Source: Selenomonadaceae bacterium (GTDB lineage Bacteria > Bacillota > Negativicutes > Selenomonadales > Selenomonadaceae). Taken from it: 36,155 nucleotides of DNA. The stretch is taken from contig JAGABT010000015.1 of NCBI GenBank assembly GCA_017614505.1, positions 1 to 36,155 of the forward strand, given 5' to 3'. Shown here one piece after another: positions 26,274-32,411 of this stretch (positions are counted from its first letter, which is position 1; every line of letters begins with the position of its first letter). The notes under the pieces were generated by a model. It did not search any database, was not told the DNA's origin, and worked only from the letters and a program-made list of their open reading frames with translations. A program made the translations under genes and the position numbers.

Positions 26274-27049
26274 CGGGCGCGGCGGTATACAAATTGCGGG
26301 CGGAAAATTCTGCGCGACTGCCGATGATAAACGGGCGGCTCATGCACGCGGCGTTCTTCAAAATCCTGCACGAAGTTTCGCCGGAGCTTGAACAGTTCGT
26401 CCACGACCAGCTGAACCTGAAGCCGTTCACGGTGTCATTCCTCGACCCGATAGCGGAACTGCCGAGCGAGGCTGGGCGCTGGGAAGTACGACGCGGAGAC
26501 CAGTTCTACTGGCGGGTAACCGGCTTGAATGAAGAAATTTTAAACGCGGCGTTCAGCGTACCAGTGGGCTACGAACTGCAGGCGGGCGCGCTGATTCTGA
26601 GCGTGGAAGATGTCGACGCGCGGATAGTGGATTTAATTTCGGACGTGCGGGAAATGTCGGCGGCGGCGGAACTTGAACTGAAATTCGTGACGCCGGTGAG
26701 CTTTCGCATAGACGAATTTGACGCGCCGTACCCTCGCGCAGAGCTGATATTCAGTTCGCTGGCGGATAAGTGGATACAGGCGCAGATGCCGGCGGCGGTC
26801 GACAGGAAACTGATACGCGAGCTGGCGGCGCAGGTGCGGCTGACTGAATGGCAGGGGCGCAGTAAAAAATTTTACCTTTCGCACGACAGAGGCGCGCTTG
26901 GATTCTGGGGGAACTTCCGCTACAGCCTTAGCGCGCTGGATTCTGACCTTAGGAAAGTTTTTATGCTGCTGGCGAAGTTCGCGGAATACGCTGGCGTTGG
27001 CAGGCTCTGCGGGCAGGGATTTGGTCAGACGCGGGTGAAGTTCAGCTGA
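26270..27049 (+). CDS. cas6: Cas6 pre-crRNA endoribonuclease
   Basis: 259 residues with two RAMP folds. The N-terminal half includes INGRLMHAAFFKILHEVSPEL and the C-terminal ends in FAEYAGVGRLCGQGFGQTRVKF, the Cas6 glycine-rich loop. Cas6 cuts the repeat RNA 8 nt before the spacer. His25 in MHAAFF is a candidate active-site residue by position, but this is inference. It is the last gene of the operon; a terminator and the CRISPR leader follow. Confidence 0.85.
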   Translation: MTGAAVYKLRAENSARLPMINGRLMHAAFFKILHEVSPELEQFVHDQLNLKPFTVSFLDPIAELPSEAGRWEVRRGDQFYWRVTGLNEEILNAAFSVPVGYELQAGALILSVEDVDARIVDLISDVREMSAAAELELKFVTPVSFRIDEFDAPYPRAELIFSSLADKWIQAQMPAAVDRKLIRELAAQVRLTEWQGRSKKFYLSHDRGALGFWGNFRYSLSALDSDLRKVFMLLAKFAEYAGVGRLCGQGFGQTRVKFS

Positions 27050-27056
27050 TTTTTTA

Positions 27057-27094
27057 GGGGGTGCTCGATTCTGGGCATCCCCGTTAAATTTTTT
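27057..27094 (+). terminator. Terminator of the cas operon
   Basis: GGGGGTGC (27057-27064) pairs with GCATCCCC (27075-27082, one G-U), followed by TTAAATTTTTT. It separates the cas genes from the array promoter. Confidence 0.7.
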
Positions 27095-27096
27095 GC

Positions 27097-27125
27097 TTGC
27101 AATTTTTCGCAGAATGTGGTATAAG
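27097..27125 (+). promoter_or_regulatory. CRISPR leader promoter
   Basis: TTGCAA (27097-27102), 17 nt, TATAAG (27120-27125), about 140 nt before the first repeat. The same sequence in diverged form lies before the solo repeat at 32321. Confidence 0.6.
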
Positions 27126-27265
27126 ATGTTCACAGTAATTTTTGTGCCGTTCTGAAATCCAGCTGATAATTTTTTGGAGATTTGCGAGGCTCTGGGGAGA
27201 TTTTCGGAATCATTTTCCAAAACGCGCTTTTCGACCGCGTAGTTATTGGGTCTACAGAGTCCGCT

Positions 27266-27370
27266 CCTGTACAGGAACTCATACCGTTTACGGTTTTGAA
27301 ACCTTGATGTCGTCACCATATTCCAGGTCCATCTTCGCCCCTGTACAGGAACTCATACCGTTTACGGTTT
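27266..27370 (+). CRISPR. Minimal CRISPR array: two repeats, one spacer
   Basis: Two copies of a 31-nt identical core (27266-27296 and 27340-27370) begin CCTGTACAGG and end CCGTTTACGGTTT. The first copy continues TTGAAAC, the usual repeat end, so the repeat is about 37 nt and the spacer (about 27303-27339) about 37 nt. The second copy diverges after GGTTT, as terminal repeats do. Each repeat holds two palindromes, CCTG-TA-CAGG and CCGT-TT-ACGG; the second is the likely Cas6 hairpin. The preceding ~140-nt leader contains no further clear repeat. No cas1/cas2 is nearby. Confidence 0.8.
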
Positions 27371-27387
27371 CTGAGCAATAAAAAAAA

Positions 27388-27416
27388 TCCCGCCGAACTG
27401 AATCGGTGGGACATTT
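27388..27416. terminator. Bidirectional terminator after the array
   Basis: TCCCGCCGA (27388-27396) pairs with TCGGTGGGA (27403-27411), with an A run before and CATTTTAG after. It serves the array (+) and the CARF gene (-). A homologous hairpin follows the solo repeat at 32368. Confidence 0.75.
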
Positions 27417-27429
27417 TAGTTTGGGCGGC

Positions 27430-29301
27430 TCAAATTTTCTCAAGCTTGCCGAGGTAATTCTCAATCATATCCTGCAGCTCGGCAATTTCTGCAGAGCCGT
27501 TGGCGTGGTCGATTTCGTTGCGCTTGCGGCGGATTTCGTAGAAGTCGTGAAGGAACTCCAGCGCGAGCTGCCGGTCGTCCAGTTTCGACTGCGCAACTTT
27601 GTTATTCAGCATATCGACATAAATTTTCTGGCGGTTGAACCACTTGCGCTCAGGCGCGTCAGAATCGTCAGGAAGCGGCTCCACTTCCTCGCGGGGTATT
27701 TGGGCTTTGTCGACGCCCAGCGCCGCCATAAACGCCTCGTTGGGCAGTTTGCTGAGCAGATGAATAATCCTGTCGTAGCTGAGCGACAGCATGAACTCGA
27801 AGAAATTTTTATTGTACGACGGATTTTTCGCGCGGTCTTCGTGAAGCGCCTGAAGAACCCTGTCGAAGTGCGGGAACTTTTCCCTGAACCTGATAACCTT
27901 GAGTTTGCGATTACAGACGGCGATGAAGTCGGAGTACCCGTCCTCGAACTCGCGAAGGAACTCTTTCAGCTCGCCGCAGTAATTCTTGCTGGAAACCCTG
28001 TAATTGCTGCTGGCGGTGAACAGCTCAAGCTCCGCGCGAATATTTGTGCAGAAAACCCTGATGTCGGTCGGGCTCGGCGCGTCTTTAACCGGCTCCGGCA
28101 GTCTGGTATTGGTGTAGGAAATTACAAAGTGCTGCTGCCAGCTGCGCCAGTCTCTGTTCGCCTCGGCTAAATCCTGCACGTCGGAATTTCCAGGCATGAA
28201 AATCTGGCGGCTGACAATTTCTTCCGGCAGCCACTCGATACAAAGCGTAATCGCCTGCTGCCATAATTCCTTGCGCATGCACCAGCGAATAATTTCAAAG
28301 CGCGTCGCGACGCCGTGAATCAAATTGCCGTATTCCGCCTCAACCGTGTCGAGAATCTTAGCGAAAAGCCTGCTCTTTAAATCCTTGCTGCCGGTCGCGC
28401 GGAACTTCTGAATTTCTTCGCCGAGCTTTTTCAAATCGCCCTCAATCGTGCCCGTGCGGCAGATTTTAATCGCGTCGGAAAAATTTTTCATGGCTTTCAG
28501 CAAATCGCTGGCGGCGGCGGAGGGGTTTTCAGCAAAATATTCCTGCAAAGCATTGACGCTGCCGAATTTTACAAACTCATCGGCGCCGGTTATCAGCAGC
28601 GACACGCGCTGAATTTCGTTCGCGCGGTACACGATTTTCTTGCCAGGGTCGGAATACAGAATCATGCCGGTCTCAATCCCGCGGTAGCTCAGCAGCTGGA
28701 TAATCGAGAGCATGAGCATGGAAGTATGGCGGAAGCCGCCGGTCATGTCGGCGTGAACTTTGATTTTGCAGTCAGGAAAATTTCTGGCGTAGGCGGTGAT
28801 CGTGTCGGCAATGTCGGCTATCTGCAGGATATTTTCTTCGAGCGAATCGCCGGCGTCGGCGTAGTCAATCTCGCTGAATCTGCCGTCGAAGTGCGGGAAC
28901 TCCTTAATCAGCCGCGTTTTCAGAAATTCCAGATGCGTAAGGGCGGGCTCTTCGTCTGGCGGCGGAACTTCTACCGGCGGCGGTTCAACAGGCTTGGAAA
29001 ATCCAAAAGTTTTTGCGAACCAGCGCTTAATTTTTCCAAAGCGGCTTAGCTCAACCGGCGCAGGTGCGGGAGGCGGCGGTTTTTCCAGCTTAGGAATTTT
29101 GCCGTTTTTGACTGCGCTGGTCACGATTAAAAATATTTGCGCCAGAGAATCTTTGCCGAGCCCGCGTTCAACGTGGACGATGGCTGATTCGTTCGTCTGA
29201 ACTGCGGTGTAGGGCGCGCCGTGAATCCTGTAGGTTATCGGCGATTTAAGGGAGTAGGGACTGACGGTGCTGACGAATGCCAGCATGATATTTCTTTCCA
29301 A
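27430..29301 (-). CDS. CARF-HEPN RNase of the TM1812/Csx1-like family, with a proline-rich insertion
   Basis: About 623 residues from TTG 29301 (GGAGG at 29310-29314, 8 nt away). The N-terminal half is a CARF domain of the TM1812 type: the ligand loop reads HADMTGGFRHTSM (about 183-195) and is followed by LLSYRGIETGMILYSD. The C-terminal helical part ends with the HEPN RNase motif R594-NEID-H599. Such proteins are RNases switched on by cyclic oligoadenylate from Cas10. Residues about 73-119 are a proline-rich insertion (PPPPAPAP ... PPPVEVPPP) enclosing a basic helix (KIKRWFAKTF), absent from the paralogue at 30461-32226. Alone in its transcription unit, with a TATAAT just upstream. Confidence 0.85.
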   Translation of the reverse strand: MERNIMLAFVSTVSPYSLKSPITYRIHGAPYTAVQTNESAIVHVERGLGKDSLAQIFLIVTSAVKNGKIPKLEKPPPPAPAPVELSRFGKIKRWFAKTFGFSKPVEPPPVEVPPPDEEPALTHLEFLKTRLIKEFPHFDGRFSEIDYADAGDSLEENILQIADIADTITAYARNFPDCKIKVHADMTGGFRHTSMLMLSIIQLLSYRGIETGMILYSDPGKKIVYRANEIQRVSLLITGADEFVKFGSVNALQEYFAENPSAAASDLLKAMKNFSDAIKICRTGTIEGDLKKLGEEIQKFRATGSKDLKSRLFAKILDTVEAEYGNLIHGVATRFEIIRWCMRKELWQQAITLCIEWLPEEIVSRQIFMPGNSDVQDLAEANRDWRSWQQHFVISYTNTRLPEPVKDAPSPTDIRVFCTNIRAELELFTASSNYRVSSKNYCGELKEFLREFEDGYSDFIAVCNRKLKVIRFREKFPHFDRVLQALHEDRAKNPSYNKNFFEFMLSLSYDRIIHLLSKLPNEAFMAALGVDKAQIPREEVEPLPDDSDAPERKWFNRQKIYVDMLNNKVAQSKLDDRQLALEFLHDFYEIRRKRNEIDHANGSAEIAELQDMIENYLGKLEKI

Positions 29302-29320
29302 CAAATTCACCTCCGCCGCT

Positions 29321-29326
29321 ATTATA
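29321..29326 (-). promoter_or_regulatory. -10 box of the first CARF-HEPN gene
   Basis: A perfect TATAAT on the minus strand lies only 7 nt before the GGAGG, so the mRNA leader would be very short. No good -35 was found; the position is T-rich because it overlaps the terminator of the micro-ORF operon. Confidence 0.5.
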
Positions 29327-29341
29327 ACATTTACGCAGAAT

Positions 29342-29377
29342 AAAAAAAAAACCGCTACGCTTTAATTCACGCAGCGG
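29342..29377 (-). terminator. Strong terminator ending the micro-ORF operon
   Basis: On the minus strand CCGCTGCG (29377-29370) pairs with CGTAGCGG (29359-29352, one G-U) and runs into ten T. The last small ORF ends inside the stem. Confidence 0.85.
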
Positions 29378-29414
29378 CTAAAAGTTTTGCCGGTATTTTT
29401 TTGTCACTTTGCAT
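29367..29414 (-). CDS. Micro-ORF 7 (15 codons)
   Basis: Product MQSDKKIPAKLLAAA. AGGAG is 12 nt upstream and TGGAG 4 nt upstream, so the ribosome site is less ideal than its neighbours'. The stop lies in the terminator hairpin. Function unknown; the least certain member along with micro-ORF 2. Confidence 0.35.
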   Translation of the reverse strand: MQSDKKIPAKLLAAA

Positions 29415-29448
29415 TTGGCTCCATCACTCCTTTCAAGTTCGACGCAAG

Positions 29449-29508
29449 TCAGTATATCCACGGCGGTCGGCGAGACGGGAACGGAAACGGCGCTATTACC
29501 ATTTGCAT
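29449..29508 (-). CDS. Micro-ORF 6 (19 codons)
   Basis: Product MQMVIAPFPFPSRRPPWIY, proline- and aromatic-rich. AAAGGTGGTGA precedes the ATG by about 8-10 nt. No family recognised. Confidence 0.45.
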   Translation of the reverse strand: MQMVIAPFPFPSRRPPWIY

Positions 29509-29541
29509 TATTTTTTCACCACCTTTCGTACACTGGAACGG

Positions 29542-29604
29542 TTACATCTCAAACGGCAGGGCGTAAGGGTACGGGTCGGGGTCGGGGTACGGTATCATCA
29601 TCAT
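29542..29604 (-). CDS. Micro-ORF 5 (20 codons), proline/tyrosine-rich
   Basis: Three ATG codons in a row, then IPYPDPDPYPYALPFEM. AAAGGAGG lies 5 nt before the first ATG. The leader GCTTTTTGAAAGGAGGCGA is almost the same as that of micro-ORF 4, showing duplication of the translation signal. Confidence 0.55.
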   Translation of the reverse strand: MMMIPYPDPDPYPYALPFEM

Positions 29605-29634
29605 TGTCGCCTCCTTTCAAAAAGCTGCCGGTCA

Positions 29635-29685
29635 TTAGTCGTCAAGAAGTATGTCTATCAGCAGATGTGCTACTTCAGCCCACAT
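29635..29685 (-). CDS. Micro-ORF 4 (16 codons), acidic amphipathic peptide
   Basis: Product MWAEVAHLLIDILLDD, which would form an amphipathic helix with acidic residues on one face. GGGAGG lies 8 nt before the ATG. Membrane-surface association is possible but not shown. Confidence 0.55.
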   Translation of the reverse strand: MWAEVAHLLIDILLDD

Positions 29686-29727
29686 TATTATCGCCTCCCT
29701 TCAAAAAGCCGCTGCCTCTTTACGAAA

Positions 29728-29787
29728 TTATTCTGACGCGAGAACCATTGAACCGCCTACGACGAAGCCCGCTACAAACCACTGCAT
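29728..29787 (-). CDS. Micro-ORF 3 (19 codons), hydrophobic
   Basis: Product MQWFVAGFVVGGSMVLASE, a single hydrophobic segment rich in Gly and Val. TGGAGG lies 8 nt before the ATG. It could insert in the membrane. Confidence 0.55.
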   Translation of the reverse strand: MQWFVAGFVVGGSMVLASE

Positions 29788-29802
29788 TGAACTCACCTCC
29801 AT

Positions 29803-29832
29803 TTAAAAACATCTGAACACTCGGCGGTACAA
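29803..29832 (-). CDS. Micro-ORF 2 (9 codons, TTG start)
   Basis: Product MYRRVFRCF, basic. AGGAGG lies 7 nt before the TTG. Its stop falls just upstream of the ribosome site of micro-ORF 3, so it may serve coupling or be a chance ORF. Confidence 0.35.
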   Translation of the reverse strand: MYRRVFRCF

Positions 29833-29863
29833 ATTTTCACCTCCTCTCACTGCTCAAGCGCTA

Positions 29864-29947
29864 TTAGCGGCGGCGGAATACGCGAACTGCTGCGGCGGCG
29901 CCTGCGACGAACATCTTAGCTGCTGGCGGTACTGCTACTGGTAACAT
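29864..29947 (-). CDS. Micro-ORF 1 (27 codons), hydrophobic with basic C terminus
   Basis: Starts MLPVAVPPAAKMFVAG, continues with four alanines and ends VRVFRRR. This is a short membrane-type helix with a positive cytosolic tail. AGGAGG lies 8 nt before the ATG. It is the first and longest ORF of the unit. No family recognised. Confidence 0.6.
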   Translation of the reverse strand: MLPVAVPPAAKMFVAGAAAAVRVFRRR

Positions 29948-30033
29948 TTTAAATTCCTCCTGTTCAATCTGCCCTATTCTCTTTCAGCTCCTTCTGTCTT
30001 ACTGCTTGCCTCCCTTCCTGACCTTGTGTGCGT

Positions 30034-30039
30034 ATTATA
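30034..30039 (-). promoter_or_regulatory. -10 box of the micro-ORF operon
   Basis: A perfect TATAAT on the minus strand, directly after the terminator of the preceding minus-strand unit. No convincing -35 at 16-18 nt, so an activator or alternative sigma factor is possible. About 80 nt of leader precede micro-ORF 1. Confidence 0.5.
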
Positions 30040-30044
30040 CGACG

Positions 30045-30090
30045 AAAAAAACAGAGCGCGTTGCAAAAATCCTGCGAAGTACGCTCTGTT
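30045..30090 (-). terminator. Terminator of the second CARF-HEPN unit
   Basis: On the minus strand AACAGAGCG (30090-30082) pairs with CGCTCTGTT (30058-30050) and continues with T residues. Confidence 0.75.
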
Positions 30091-30099
30091 CAAAATTTT

Positions 30100-30468
30100 T
30101 CAGTAGCGCCGGAATCTGACGAATCGGAACACCGAGACTTTTCTCGTGGAACCGTCCGGCTGTGGAATTTCTGACGATACGCGTTCGCTCGTCGCCGCCA
30201 GCACGGGGATATTTTTTTCTTTCAGCGCGGAAACCAACGCGAAGGTATAATTGAACTCGCCCTGGCACAGTACCGCCGCCGGCTCCAGGTTCAAGATTTC
30301 GCGCAGATTTTTTTCCGCCAGTTCTGCTACTTCAAGTTCGCTTGCTGCAGGCGGTATTTCCGGAAAGGGCAGGTCTGAAATTTCGCCGAGAATTTCTGCT
30401 GCAGCCCGCTGCTCCGCGCTCCAGTTAGCCGCCGCGTGGTTCGTGTGGTTCACAAAAATTTTACCCAT
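30100..30468 (-). CDS. Small CRISPR-associated protein, candidate ring nuclease (Csx16/Csx20-like)
   Basis: 122 residues from ATG 30468, overlapping the CARF-HEPN gene by 8 nt, so coupled to it. It starts MGKIFVNHTNHAAANWSAEQ and contains DLPFPEIPP, AAVLCQGEFNYTFALV and ATSERV, ending VSVFRFVRFRRY. The alternating strands and helices suggest a small Rossmann-like fold. Short proteins of this type beside CARF effectors (Csx15, Csx16 and Csx20 groups) have been proposed or shown to degrade cyclic oligoadenylate. My placement in that group rests on size, fold pattern and position, and the exact family is uncertain. The role would be to switch the RNase off. Confidence 0.55.
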   Translation of the reverse strand: MGKIFVNHTNHAAANWSAEQRAAAEILGEISDLPFPEIPPAASELEVAELAEKNLREILNLEPAAVLCQGEFNYTFALVSALKEKNIPVLAATSERVSSEIPQPDGSTRKVSVFRFVRFRRY

Positions 30469-32226
30469 TGCTGTCGCCTGTTCGCAAGATATTTTCCGCC
30501 GCCTCAATTTCTTCTATACCTTCATCAATGAACTCTCCAAGCTTTTGGGCTGTCCTGAACTCGCCCTTTAATTCGGCGTGAGCGTGGTTGCTGTCGTTGC
30601 GCTCAATCTTCAGCCGGTAGTACCTTTCCATTATGCGCATAAAATTTTCCATGGGGATTGTGACGGTGAAAATCCCTTCGCAAATCATCGCGTAAATCCT
30701 GACCGCGTTAGGATATTTTTCGGCGACGTCTCTGGCGAATTTCAGTTCGGGGAAATAATCGTTAATTTCCTCGTTGGGCATTTCGGAAATGAATTCGACT
30801 ATGCGATTAGCGCGAATGTACGCCTTGGGCAAATCTTGCAGTTCCGGCATAAGCTTATCGATAATCGCGCGGATTGGCTCAAGCGCTGACGAAGAAAGCT
30901 CAAGCAGGGGCGCAGGATTTTTCCTGAGTGCGATGATAAGTTCAAGCTGACTGCGAAGGAGCGGTTCGTCTGTGCAGGAAACATTCAGCGGCTCCAGCTT
31001 CGCACTGAGATTCGCCAGCCATTCGTCGTAGCTGAATTTTTTGTTACGGAAAGCCTTTTTCAGTTCGCCGCAGAAATGATTGAGTCCTTTGTCGAGGCTG
31101 CTGCGGTCTATCCGCGATTTGTACTCGTTCAAAAGATAAAACCAGCGCTCACGGTGCATTTTGTCATTCTTGACGGCTTCGTCAAGCTCTTTCGATTTCT
31201 CTGGCGCCTGCGTTAAAAATCCATTCTTACCGAGGTATTCGGGAATGCGTTCGACGTAGAGCGTGAGTGCCTGCTGAATGTAATCGTTTTGAACGCACCA
31301 GCGGATAATGCTCAAATCGTTGCGCCTGCGCTCAGGAATGATTAATTTATAATCCTCGCGAATGCGGTCAATCAGCCGAGCCATAAGCAAATCCTGCGGG
31401 TCGTTTGAATCTGGCTTGAAGTCGCGAACGGCGTCGTGGAGCTTAACGATAGCGGTTTTTAACTGTCCGTAGTGGCAGAGCTTAATTTCGTCGGCGAAAT
31501 TTCTCATGGCGTCGATTAATCTTTTCAGGGCGGTCGAAAGATTTTTGCCTTTGTAGTATTCATCGAGCGCCTTAACGCTTCCAAAGCTGACAAATTCTTC
31601 GACGCCGGCAATGAGCTGGAACAGCTCGTAAATGTCCTTGACTTCCTCGACGTTGCAGATTCCGTTTTTGGTGTCGTAATTGGTATAAATGAGCCTGTCA
31701 ATTTCTTTTATGCCGCTGTATTCGAGGAGGCGGGTAACGTCCAGAATCATCATGTTGATATGGCGCATGCCGCCTGTAAGGTCGACGTGCAGGGTAACTT
31801 CCTCGCCGCAACCCTGCGCGAAACGTTGAATACGCCCAGCCATTTCGGCGACGCTTTTAAGGTTGTAGGCGCTGCTGCTTTTTTTTCTTCGTAGGGATAA
31901 ACGTCAATGCATTTGTCGACGTTGAGCTGAAATTCGTTGCTGAGGCGCTCTTTGAAGTATTCAAGGTGCGTTCGGGGCTTGCCGTCTTCGACGAGATATT
32001 TTTTGCCGCTTCTGTCGATTATATCCCCGCGGACTTTCTCGGACGCGAAAATAAAAATCTTGTCGAGGGTAATGCCTTTATCGCGAATGTAGCGGACGGC
32101 AGATTCGTTGGTGACGTGGATTTTTGCGCCTTCGGCAGTTTCGTAAAAACTTTCATTGATGGAGACTTTCCCGTCTTTAACGCCGGTCTTGATGTCGCTC
32201 AAAAAAATCAGCAGGATATGTTTCAT
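30461..32226 (-). CDS. Second CARF-HEPN RNase (TM1812/Csx1-like), split by an A8 tract
   Basis: ATG 32226 has AAAGGAGG upstream. The zero frame covers residues 1-116 (VSINESFYETAEG, VTNESAVRYIRDKG, KPRTHLEYFKERL, DVYPYEEKK) and then ends out of frame at 31750 after 158 residues. A -1 shift on the A8 tract (31879-31886) continues with SSSAYNLKSVAEMAGRI and the CARF loop VDLTGGMRHIN, through to the HEPN motif R543-NDSN-H548 and a stop at 30461. The joined product is about 588 residues, close to the 623-residue paralogue, so the full-length form is the functional design. Either translational or transcriptional slippage makes it, or the gene is broken or misread by one base. The small downstream gene is coupled to its 3' end. 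Confidence 0.8.
31879..31886 (-). other. A8 slippery tract inside the CARF domain
   Basis: Coding phase is GAA GAA AAA AAA GCA, which contains the in-phase heptamer A AAA AAA followed by G. A -1 shift gives AGC AGC AGC GCC and rejoins the CARF-HEPN frame exactly. Confidence 0.6.
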
Positions 32227-32288
32227 GGTACGACCTCCTTTGCCAATAATTTCTGTCACGGCGCGGATTTTTCCTGCAGAAATTTTGC

Positions 32289-32351
32289 TTGCATTTCGAC
32301 AGAATTTGTGATAGGATACGCCTGCGCAGTAACTCATACCGCTTGCGGTTT
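32289..32351 (+). CRISPR. Decayed CRISPR leader promoter and solo repeat
   Basis: TTGCAT, 17 nt and TAGGAT (32289-32317) match the leader promoter at 27097. A 31-nt repeat (32321-32351) differs from the array repeat at five positions. Two of them, T to C and A to G, change CCGT-TT-ACGG to CCGC-TT-GCGG and keep the hairpin. No second repeat follows. The flank GAGCAAATAAAAA and a terminator match the end of the true array. Confidence 0.65.
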
Positions 32352-32367
32352 CCGAGCAAATAAAAAG

Positions 32368-32398
32368 TCCCACCGAGTTAGTACCCGATGGGATTTTT
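32368..32398. terminator. Terminator after the solo repeat, shared with the WYL gene end
   Basis: TCCCACCG (32368-32375) pairs with CGATGGGA (32386-32393, one mismatch), then TTTTT on the plus strand; an A run lies on the other side. Homologous to 27388-27416. Confidence 0.65.
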
Positions 32399-32411
32399 TA
32401 GTTATTGAGAT

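Noticed and set aside
27126..27165. A possible extra degenerate repeat at the start of the CRISPR leader (CAGTAA ... CCG ... GAAA)
   Set aside because: Too many differences from the repeat and no spacing of repeat plus spacer to the first true repeat; similarity to 32326 is explained by leader homology.
27406..28170. A 254-codon plus-strand frame opposite the first CARF-HEPN gene
   Set aside because: Antisense to a gene with clear CARF and HEPN motifs; composition is that of a mirrored frame.
29409..29816. A 135-codon plus-strand frame across the micro-ORF region
   Set aside because: Its repeated SPPFKK is just the reverse complement of the repeated Shine-Dalgarno leaders; no ribosome site of its own.
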